Shown here: one piece after another, positions 12,635 through 24,600 of the stretch
Position numbering within the stretch: position 1 is the first letter of the stretch
Layout: each line of letters begins with the position of its first letter
Assembly (NCBI GenBank): GCA_022316685.1
Contig: JAKJHU010000062.1
Span: 1 to 64,000, forward strand
Length of the DNA: 64,000 nucleotides
From: Progne subis subis
Lineage: Eukaryota; Chordata; Aves; Passeriformes; Hirundinidae
Direction of reading: 5' to 3'
Program-made: the position numbers and the translations under genes
Notes under the pieces: generated by a model
What the model was told of the DNA's origin: nothing
Database searches by the model: none
The model's input: only the letters and a program-made list of their open reading frames with translations

Positions 12635-15600
12635 TAACTGTGTTCCCTTTTTTATATTTAAGTGAACTTTAATTAGATCCTGACGGAAAAAGTTTCTTTC
12701 TCCATGGTGGCTACTCATGATAAGCTCTTTAAAATGCTGAATATTTTCATCTAAACTTGGGGAGAATTAAATATCTAAATACCTTATTCACATTAAAGTT
12801 ATAAAACGTAATTGTCAGATGCAGGCCATACCTTTCCAGTCCTTTGGCATCCTTGCATCTGCCGCAAAGGTAAGAAAGAGGTGTCGTTATGGAAAAACAT
12901 CAGCTCTGTTGTATGTAGACAGATGTGGATGAACTCTGCCCCTGTCCTGCAGTCTAAAGAATGATCTCTGGAAGCATATTTGTTGCTCTTTAGCTCAGGA
13001 AAATATCGGGGTTAGAATCATTGGAGCATTTGAAAATGGTATGAAGATAGCTATTTTTTTTTAAGCAAAGCACTGGAAATGGGCCTCCCCTCGACTTTGT
13101 GTGTGTGTGAAGCAGGGATGAACGTATGTGAACACAAGGCTCAGACACGCTTCCTGCAAAGCAAAATCTTTCATGTGTCAGTTGTATTTCACACAGTTGT
13201 TTTCCAGTTACAATTATGAAAGGATAACTGTTAGCACGGACAACTCCTCCACGAGTGTGTCAGCTTGCTCCCCAGCCAAGTCTGAGGCCCCTCCAGTCAC
13301 AGATGCTACAGAAACACTCAGCACAGTGATAAATGCTGGTAAGATAAAGCTCTGGTGCTGGATTCTCTTCTTCTGCTGTACACCACTTTTCAATAGAAAA
13401 CAGTAAAACCCCTGCTGGAAACCGTGATATATATAAACCCACCCTATAAAGATTGTTAAACCCCATATTTTATGTTATTTTGCTGTTGCTGTAAAGCATT
13501 ATCAGAATTGTGCTCACAGAAATATAAATGTTTATTGCCTGCAGGATGTGAGAAAACAACGAATTCCTATCTGTGGCTCTTTGTGTTGGTGGGGAACCTT
13601 CTGCGTGGGATTGGGGAGGCACCAATTATGCCACTGGGAGTTTCATATATTGATGATTTTTCTAAAGAAGAAAATTCAGCATTTTACATAGGTAATGCAC
13701 AAATGAGCGATTTTTGTGCTAGACATCCTGTTCTTTAACATTTCTGTACTCAAGCAAATATTCAGCAAAAAAGATTATCTGGAAAGTTTTGAGTTGTATG
13801 GTGACCAAAAAAAAAACAAACCAAAAAAACACCAAAACCAAACCAAACCAAACCAAAAACAAACAAACAAACACAAACAACCCCCCCCCCCAAAAAAAAA
13901 AAAAAAAAAAAAAACCAAAAAAACCCCAAACAGTGCAAAAGAGGTATCATATTTATTTTCTAGGGATAACTCCAGGATGGTCTTTTTGCTTTCCCTGAGG
14001 ACCTTCTGTGATGAAGAGAAGCATAATCAAACATTCGTTTTCTCAAAGTGCAAAGCCGTATCTGTCTTATCTGGCATATCACCTTCAGAGAACCAAATTC
14101 CTTCCTAATCCCTTTTTCACAGATAAGGAAATGATTCTCTACGTGAGGATCTGTAATGGAGTCACAACTAATTGCAGCAATGGGAATTTCTTTCTAGAGC
14201 TCTTACCTGACTTTTTGAATTTTACATGCAGTACACCTCCAGTGGAAAGCTTTTTAAAGTCCCTATTTGCTGTAGGAAAAACAACACCTTGCCAGGGTGT
14301 TGTAACAAATCCTTTCTAATTGGGGTTTTGATCTTGTTTTGACGGCACATAACCTATTGCCCAAGACAGAGAGACTTACACCCAAGCTAATTAATTGGTT
14401 GGCAAACTGATTTAATAGCATGGGGCGTTCGTGTGGATGAGGGAGTTCAAGAACTGTGGCCTGAAGTCAATTTGGTGAAAATGAGCTGGTCAGAAACATA
14501 TTAAGACACAGTTTCAGGGAGGGCTCAGTATGTAATACTACAGTTTAAAGCCATAGCCAAGGTCTTTGTTTGGGAAAGAGGAAATCTACAGGTTGAAGGT
14601 AATGGAAATGTTGTGAAGTTAGCTGTTAAAAACAAGTATTCCAGGCTGAAGTGATTCAGCAGTTATCCAAAATATTTGTAATCACCTCTGAGCTTCTGAT
14701 TAAAGGTATTTCAAAAAATTTAGCTGAATTTTTTTCTTGTCAGAATCTAATCCGGGAGAAACTGAGACAGGCTGAGGACTACTGGGAAAGTGAGATCAAA
14801 GATATAAAGGGAACATGGAGAATAGCATTGATTCAGTCAAAATGGGAATTGGTTTCTGCAAGAAAAATAAAGTATTTAGTTAACAGTTTATTAAAATATT
14901 TCATTTTTACATTCAGAATAGCAGTTTTCAGTCATTTATGCAATTTTGGTGGACTGAGCCACTTTGCAAAAAAAGTGAAAGTTGAAACAGTTTTTTCCAT
15001 AGAACAGAAATTTCTAATCAGTGTTTTTATAAAATACAACATAAAAAAAATTGTCCTGTAATAAATAAAGTCAGTCAAGTCTTACTGATGAATTTTGAGC
15101 ATGAATCTCATTATTTGACCCTGAACAAGAAATCTCAGCTTTGTCTCTCCTTTTTCCTTTGTCTTTTCATGTTTTGTTGAGGAAGAATGTAGGTTGTTTT
15201 GAGGCAGAGACAGCATTTTCTTAATAGAATGAACTAAAAGTCATTCTGGTAGAGTTGTGGTGACGGCAATAATACCAGAGCTGCCATGGGAAGGAACAAG
15301 AAATTTAGCATATTTGTTAAGGTGTAACAATTTATTGCAGAATTATTCTGAGTGATAAGCTGAGCAATCACTCTAGTCAGAAGAGAGTTTGCAAAACCAA
15401 TTCTCTCTCAGGAGGAAAATCTCGGCAGTAGAACACAATAGGATTTACAGAGCACAGTGCTGGATGTGGGCAAGAGCTTACAGGCATTTGTAAAGAATTC
15501 CTTCTTTTCTAATGGAATGAAGCCTTCTACAACCTCAAGGCACCAGTTCCACGCTAGAATTCAGAAATCCAAATTACTGAGCTCTGTTTTGATCCTGTTA

Positions 15601-18600
15601 CCTCCTCACAGCTAAACTTCAGCAGAACAACACAAGTGGCAATGGGAATGTGAGAACTGACGCTTGAATTCTTTTGAAGATATTTCATTTTATTTTATGT
15701 CGATTGCCAGTAGCGGTCAGCAAAATAAAATCGTGCTATATTTACGCATCCAGTTAGCAAAATGCAGTGCAGCTTCCTGGGTTTCAGGTAGCCTTCGCAG
15801 CTTATTCATTTGCTCCTAGGAGCATCCCACTTCCTGATCTACACCACAGCTATGGTTAGGGCAGCTTGCACCTTATATTCTGTTCTATTCTTATACTATA
15901 TTGTCCAGGACATTCCATAATGGCCTGTGCCCTTCTCCTGCCTGCTCCTTCCTCCCTCATTTCCTCACCCTCTAGAGAGGAAGGTTCTCCTAGTCCATGC
16001 AGTGGGGGTTTTTTTTGCTCATTCTCCCTTCTCTTCCAGGCCTGGTGAGATCCTCGGGCATGTTTGGGCCCACCCTGGGCTTCCTGCTTGGCTCCTTCTG
16101 TGCCAGTCTCTGGGTTGACATCGGCGTCGTGGACATTGGTGAGGGACCCTGGGGTGGCACCAGAAGCCAGAAGGTGTCCGGGTGTAGGAGCCTCCATGCC
16201 AGGAAGCACCTTCCCAGTTCACTGCCTCAAAAACAGGAGTTCTCTAGAGAGTTTTTCCTGCTCAAAAAATTGAAATTTTAAGATCAGGTGTTGTAGCATG
16301 GTTGGAATAGCCCTTGAAAAAGACCCCTATGCCCACTGCAACATTTTGTATGCTTGCACACACTCTTGTTGCACCCTTGCTGTGCAGCTGAGAACAAATG
16401 ATTGAATGAAAAGCCATCCCCATGTTGTGCGAACTGTGAAAGGCTTGTGGACTCTTTCAACACTTAGCAAAATGTATGTTCTCTTAAAAAGCATGGGGCA
16501 AAGGTTACATCAAAACTCTTTTTGTTGTTCCAATCACTTAAAGTCTCTAAACCCAGGGAAAATTTGAGGAAATTTGGGTAAAAACTGAAGTTTGGGGATG
16601 GAGAAGGAGGAGACTCTGGGAAATTGAGAAAGGGAAGGGTTTGTTTTTTGTGGAAAGGGATCCTTTTGCTCATTCCCCCAGAGAGTATTGGAGGATTGTG
16701 TTAAGGAAACAACACCATGGGTCTAAATGGACAAATTTATTTTTGAATGCATGGGACTGATTCCCTTCCAGGAGTGGGTCATTCACAACTTACCCAGAGA
16801 AGCTGTGGCTGCCCCATCCCTGGAAGTGTCCAAGGCCAGGGTGGATGGGGCTCTGATCAACCTGGAATAGTGGAAGGTGTCCCTAGTTAGGGCAGGGTGG
16901 TTGGAGTGGGATGATCTTAAAGGTCCCTTCCAACATAAAATATGCTATGATTCTATTTGAAACATAGAAACAATTGGTTTGAAACAAGCTGCATTTCAAT
17001 TCTTCATATGGGACATCGATCACCTCTGTTCTGGTTTTTTTAATATATATATAATTATATATATAGTTAATGTGTAGTAATCTATAATAATTGATTTAAC
17101 CTATTTTCCTGTCTTTCTGCATTTTATAGATGCCATCAGCATAAATCCTAAGGACACCCGTTGGGTTGGTGCCTGGTGGCTTGGATTGCTTATCTGTGGA
17201 GCAGTCAACTTCATTGCTTCCTTGCCTTTCTGGTTTTTGCCCTATTCCTTACCAAAAGAAGGAGAGAACGAAAACTTGAAGATTAGTCACTTGTCTGTTC
17301 AAGGAGATCACTGTAAAATAGACCCCCCAGCTCAGCCACAGTTAAAGTTCTCAGAGGCAGTAAAAGGTGAAAGATTATTGCCCAATTGTGTATTGTATAT
17401 GAATTCTGTCTCATGGATTCATTGTGAGCTGAGCGTGGACTCACACAACCTTCAGCAAAATGCACGTTTCTGCAGTGCAAATTATTGTAAAGACAAAAAT
17501 GTCTTTAAATTTGACAAAAATTTGTGCTATTATAATTACATCCTAAGGGCGACGTTCAGTCCTCTCCTGATGTCAGACAGCTTAAAAAACCACTTTTGCT
17601 GTTTCTCTGAGCACCAGAGACCCTCAGTTCATAGTTGTGAGATGGTCTAATACAGCTACAATCCTATGATTATGAAGAGAGAGTGGGGAAAACATCCCAT
17701 CCCTCATTAATGACTGATCCATAGAGGGTAGGCTGCTCATTATGACTACACTGGATGTTGAGAAGACTCCACTGGATTTGTAGCCCCTGTGTATGAGCTC
17801 AGGGATGCTGAATTCATCTCATACAGGCAATACCAGATCCAACCAGCCGTTGCTTTTATTTTTATATTTTTGATATTAGACTCAAGGTTTTATTTGTATA
17901 TATGAGCACAGCTACAGCAGATGTGTTCTGAACTCTCACCTTTCAGGCAGCTGTGCCAAGAGCTAGACTACAGTCTAAATGCAGGTGTTTATGTTCACTT
18001 TAATGGATTTTAATATTCTAATCAAGGGTCCCAGATATTATTCCAGCCTTTTCTGAGGGGGGGGGGCAGGTGCTTCTGTTCTCTAAACATCACTCTCATG
18101 TGGGGTTTTTGTGTGGATGGTGAAAGCTCCTGCTTTCAGAACCAGATTTTTACACCTGGTAGAGAGTCTTAAGGCTCTGTCCAGACATTGAGGAGGTGTG
18201 TGGTGAACCTGAGCACCCCCGGAGAGGAGCCCTGTGCCACACACCAGATAATCCAGGATCCCTGATTCCCAGCTCAGCATGCACTGTGCTGTTTGGCCCT
18301 GCTCCTCCTGTAAGGCACGTGTGGGCAAGGAGGAGAACTCTCACTTGAGCAAGCATGTGTTGTGTTAGGCACGGAATTACAACCTGCAGCGCAGCCAGTA
18401 ATTAAATCAAAGCTAATTTCACCGTCTAAAGGGTGCCAAAACCACTCTTCTCTGTGTTTAGCAGGGTGTACAGCATATACCTCTCCATTGCAGATTTCTT
18501 GCCAGCACTCAGGAAGCTGTTTGGAAATCCAATTTTTGTGCTGTTCATCTTCCTCACTATTCTGCAGTACAATTCCCTTGTTGGGATAATAACCTATGAG

Positions 18601-21600
18601 GCAAAGTTTATGGAGCAGCAATTTAACGTGTCAGTGGCAAAAGCCATCTTTCTAATTGGTAGGTACCTGACTTGTTTTCAAATTCCAGTATCAAAAAGGA
18701 AGCTTTTATTTGTTATCTTGCCTTCTGTTTTAGAAGGAGCTTGTGAGAGCTTTTTTTTTGGTTAAAAAGAAAGCATGTAGTGCTTTCCTAATTTTCTTAT
18801 TGTACTTAGAAAATGGATGTTAATTTTAACATTAATTTTCCTACTGCTCCTAATTCAGTGAGCTAGAAGATTATTAAAACTGCGTGGAAGTTTTTTTCCT
18901 AGTGAGATTTGGGTTATGTGTCTGTTTTTTGAGTAAAAACCACACATCAGACATCAGCTGCAACTAAGTAAAAACTAATGGGGAAAAAAAAAATTAAAAT
19001 GTTTAATGGAACATGTGATTTTTTTTTTTTCTTTTCAGAGTAATATATTGCTATAAATGTTCTTTCATTCTGATTACAAATCCAAATTCTTTAAGTTATA
19101 AGAAACCAAAATATAAAAGTTTGAGTCACTTCATTAATTTCAAAGCTCTTTTTCTATCTACCATTTCCTTCAAAAAGAAGTACTTTGTAGTGTTCTACAA
19201 AGCAAGAATGCTGAAATATTAATCTTACAGTGATTGATGTGGTCTCATAATCTGGGAGGAAAACCAGGCTATGTGAGGTCATTTCAGAACTGAGGGTGCA
19301 TTACTTTAATCTGAAGACACAATTCCTTAGCTACACATGTGGGAAGAACTTTCTTTTTCCTATGCTGAGAAAATTTTACAGAAATGACCAGGAAAAGCCA
19401 CCAAGAGTAAAGCCAGAGAAAGGCAAAGCCCTCCCAAATAACACCTTGTAAAACCTCTCTGTTCCACAAGTACATGTAAGGGCAGGTGTTTGTGAAATAC
19501 TGAACTGATTAAATCGAAATGCAAATCATCTCATTAGTCACTCTCAGATTGAAATGAAATCCAGTGCAGAACCAGATGCAAATTCCTTTTATGTTCCATT
19601 TTGGAGACTTTTTTTGTAGGTTTCATAAAGTTTTATGTTTTATTTTTTATGACGTGTGTATGAGTTAAGACATTATAATTTACTACAGTTTCTAATGGCC
19701 ACCTGTATAGGTTTTATTATATCTACATACAAACAACAGTATAGTGAAAATGCAGCAAATATTGAGGAACTGAGCTTTCTAAAGTCATAATATGATTTTA
19801 AAAAGAAAACAGGGACATGAAATTACTAGAAGTTTATGTAAATCTTAGAACCTCAAAGAATCACCCCAAAAATAGTTATCTGACATTTTCAAAATACTAG
19901 AACCAGATATTTATTCTAACAGAGTCAATGCAAGTGAGAGCATTTACCATTTTTCTGATCCTCTATTTGCAGGTGTGGTACTCTTACCCATCACAATCCT
20001 GGGGATGTTTTTGGGAGGCTTCCTGATCAAGAAATTCAAGCTTCACATAACTGAAATGGCCAAGTTTGCATGCATCACCTTTACAGTGGCATATTTGCTG
20101 AACCTCTTGTACTTCACGTGCAGCTGTGAGGTGCTCCAGGTGGCCGGTCTGACAGTGCCCTACTCTGGGTTTGTATCCCCTCAGGTTTGGGGTGGTCATT
20201 TGTCACAGCTGCTTCTTTGGGAGCGATGCAAGGAAGAAAATCCTAGGTTTTGAGACAGAATCGTCAGCCTGAAGTCATACCTAAAGATGGGGATGGGGAA
20301 AAATATAACAATTCTATTTTCCATGTTTTGTTTAAAATGGACGTTTCTTTTTTTTCTAAATTCTCTATTTCTTTTTCCTAAATTCTCTGTTACTGACAGC
20401 AAACCTATATATTCTAGCAAATTGCTAAAAAAGGATAAAATTTTAAAGGATCAAAATGAACCCAGCAGGACTTGCTGCGTTTTTAGTTCAGACAGAAACT
20501 CAGTGTTTTGAAACGGAGTCTATGCTCAGGGAACTATTTAAGTTATCTTGGTGAACCTGATGTCCAGTTCAACTTTGAGCTTGGTTTTTGCCATGAAAAT
20601 ATTTCAGAGGTTTGTGCAGTGGAGATAACCCTGGTTGAGTGCAACATCTGTTACCACAGAGTGTATTAAAAATAATCATGAACAGCAAGAGAGCGTATAT
20701 TGAAAGATCATTTACATCTTCTCCAGGAGAACTGAGTCTGGAGAATTTAGCACATGTTAGGGTTGTTCCTGGTTAAGTGACTCATTTAGTATTTTACCTA
20801 TTTAACACTTTATACTTTGAAGACAAACAACAGCCTAATGAGGGCAAAATCCCTCAATTAACTTCTGTTCTAAGAGATTAGGGGCAATGTAGCCCACTTA
20901 ATGTGTGCTTTTGGCTGAGGGAAGGAAGAGGGAGGAAGAAAAGGCAAATTTTGAACATTTTTACCTTTGTTATTGACTTCGAAGCAAGGATGATTTGTAG
21001 ATAGTGGGCTCCTAACACTTTCTGGAAATGGGGCACTGACAACCTCTGCTCGGAGTGTCCTGATAGAGTGACCTGGATCCAGTGAAAAAAATGTCAAGTA
21101 CATCTTGCTGTTTTGGTTTTATGTGGTTTTACATCTCTACCTCTATCACCTGGATATGGTATGAGCTGAGAAGTATGGTATTTTCTTGGGCCGTGTCTCT
21201 GTGATAAGACTCTAGGTATGATTTTCTTTTTATTGGAGTGAGCTTTCAAATTCAAAAGTAATACCAAATAATCCCACCCAGGCTTTTCATTTCCATGCCT
21301 TTTCAATGGCAATCCATAGTATTGTTAACACTTAATAAAAAAATCCCAACAGAACTATGTTTTAGCTGAAATCACTTCAGTGTCCATATGAGAGCTTCAC
21401 AGTGCACTGGGTGGTAGCAGATACCTGCCCATTGTGATTGCTTCACTTTCTCCATGTTTTTCCTGCCTACTCCCTGGTTTATTTTTTTATTTTAATATAA
21501 AATTCTGCTAAATAATCCCTTAATTTCCCTCTGTTGGTCTCCAGGATGAAGCACCTTTCCTCCAGCAAGCACACCTACGTGGCCAGCTGCAATGCTGAGT

Positions 21601-24600
21601 GCAGCTGCAAGGTGGATCAGTGGGACCCTGTCTGCGGGGAAAACGGGATCACATACATGACAGCCTGCTTTGCAGGGTGTAAATCATCATCTGGGACAGG
21701 AAGGAATATGGTAAATATCCCAGCACGGAGATGACTGTGCAATAAGACAAGGAGCAATGGCTTTAAGTTAGAAGAGAGCAGCTTCAGACTAGATATAGGG
21801 ATGACATTTTTGTCAGCAGCAAAGCTATTTCTTCAGCTTCAAATAATCCTTCCCGAGCAAGACTGTAAAAAACACTATGTTTGCAGAAGAGTGTGCAAAT
21901 GCTTCTATCTTCTGGCAGGAGCAGAATTGTCTTCATTGACAATAGTGAAAAAGACAAGGAGCATTGTCAGACTTGTATTTATAAAATCCCATCAATATTG
22001 TCTGGCTTTGCTTCAGGAAAATTGACCTTCAAACCCGTCTCTTGCTAACTTCAAAGCCCGCTATCAATCCAGCACCAAATGCTGTTTAAGCATATAATGA
22101 TACATATGCATGATGGCATATTTAATCCACACCTCTATTTTTCCTTCTTGTTGTTGTTACTCATCTTCTTCATGGGATATCTGAGCAGAATGGCTGGATA
22201 GCAGTTCATATCTGATTTTGGTACTTTGACCCATTTTAAACACACAGAGCACCTTCTGTTCTAGAAGTGGCATGGTTGAAACTAGAATTCCAGTTGCTTT
22301 GTGTCTCTGGAGCAGCTCAGAGAGGCTGAAGCATATCAATGACCTGGACATTAATCTGCAGAGATGACTACAGAAATTCTTTCAGCATCAACTACAGCCT
22401 GGCTGGTTATGGGGAGTGAAAAATCTAGCTGCTGAAAGGGTTGTTTATTGCTGCTGAATTCTAAATAAATAAATTCTTCTTCTCATCCTCTCCTTTCAGG
22501 TGTTTCACAATTGCAGCTGTGTGGAAGAAAAAGGACTCGGGCTTGGCAATTCCTCTGCAGTTTTGGGACAATGCCAAAGAGAAAGCTGTACCAAAGCCTT
22601 TCCCTATTTTTTAGCATTACAGACTGCATGTGCATTTATTTTAGCCTTAGGAGGCACTCCTACATACATGATTATGTTTAGGTGAAATACTTTACCTTAC
22701 CTTGACCGTAAAGCTTGGGGAAAGAGAAGCAGAAAATGTTACCTACTCTTTCATTCCTGCTTTGAGGAATGGCATGTGGATCAAATTGTGCCCCTGAGGA
22801 TTTGCCTGTACTCTGAAATCCAGCTCTTTTTAGGGACAGAGCAAAATATCTATCCAGAAATTTAATTCTACTTTGATGCTGATTAGATACTTTGGTGATG
22901 AAAGGGGGGTCATTATGCTGATCCTGAATGCTGGGTTTGAATTCTAGTGATAGGGATGCTTTTACCAGAGCTTTGGACTTGAAATAAGATGCAATGCTAA
23001 GCCACAGCCAATGCTGTTCACATTATTCAGAGAAAACCTGGTACCTTTGTTAAGCCTTGTGGCCTCACAATGCCTTCTGTGTTAGAAGAAGTTTGATACT
23101 CCCATATTTTTTGCCAGCTGAGAGGAGCAGAATTATAGCAGGATTTTTTTTTTTTTTTTTTTAATTTTCATTCCTTCAGTTGGAAAGCAGCACCACTATT
23201 TTATGTTCAGAAGAAGAGACAATGTTCTGTGCCTGCCATGTGGAAGTGTCCTTACCCTCCTGCTCCCAGGGGAATCACAGTCACAGTGGTCAGTGCATGT
23301 GGCTAAATAACTTGGCCAAGCTGCTGATGTCCTGCAGCATTTCTAACCATAGTGCATGCCTGAGTTATGGACAAGGCTCACTTTGCTGGCCAGTTTTCAA
23401 ACCTTAATATGTATAATGAGAAGCCTTTGATGTTGTTGCTGAAGAGACAACATACTAGTGTACAAACTCCAGTGCAGGGAGCAGGCAAGGCTCTCTCCTG
23501 CCCCTGTGCCAGCTCACAGAACTCCCCTCTGGTTTTTGTCAATTCTTGCAGCTCACCTGATGGACACAGGCTGCTTTCCACTGGTGGGAACGAGGTGTTT
23601 TTATAGCCAGGTCACCCATATTCACTGCCTCTCTGTAAAATGCTGGAGGCAGGGGTGGGTTCAATCTAACAAGGACTTCACACCCTTGTTCCCATCACTG
23701 CCCAGAGCAGCCCCTCATAGAGCCAGGCATCTGCTTGGAGCTTAACTCATGGGCATGAACTGCCTTGTTTTGGTCGGTTCACTTTAACGTCCCTGTGCAT
23801 CACCTCCCAAAAGTGTTTACAACCTGTTTCCCTTTGGTTCAAGATGAGTTTCTGTAGATTCTTCCATTCATTTCAATGAGTGTTCTTCTGCAGAAGGAGA
23901 CTCTACACCTGAACTTTAACCCTGGTGGGTGTTTTCAGCCAGGGTTCAAGTGGGCTGTGCTGGGTGAGCCACGGCATTCTCGCAGTGGGGCACGTGCAGG
24001 TGTTCACAGCATGACTGCAGCTACATTACTCTGCTCCTCAAGAAAAACGCTGTTTTTGTTTCCTTTCCAGATCTGTTTCACCAGACCTGAAATCCTTTGC
24101 TGTTGGGATAGAAACTTTGGGTGGTAGAGTACTAGGTAAGAATTAATTTCTTTGTGGTTTTCAAGAGGGTAGCCAAAGAAGCCAAAGAGGTTGACCACAG
24201 TCAGCCAGTGCAACGCTCTGGCTCCAGAGGAGAACAGAAGAAATTTTCCAAAATTTTTCTTTGTAAGGTGACTATATATTTCAAAATATTTGGAGGAGCT
24301 TGCTGCATATTTCCTGGCATGTATTTACATTACTAAGATTATCTCTTAGTATTTTTCCTCTACGCTGAAAATAAATTAGGCAAAAGAAGGAGAATTCATT
24401 TTACTTCTGTGTTTCTTTTATTTTTTTAATTGTGGACACAACTACCTGAACTTGATCAGTCCGCACATCCTTAACACCCATCCTCCCTTTTGCTGACCAT
24501 TACTCACTTACAGCTCCCATACATTTCGCCTAATATTTTGTTTCTTGAGTTTATCTGCAATAAACCATCATTTAGGTATTCAGATGCATAGTCTGCCCTG

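Noticed and set aside
14651..15061. 136-codon open frame inside SLCO1A2 intron 5
   Set aside because: AT-rich, without motif, and not needed for any in-phase exon of the gene.
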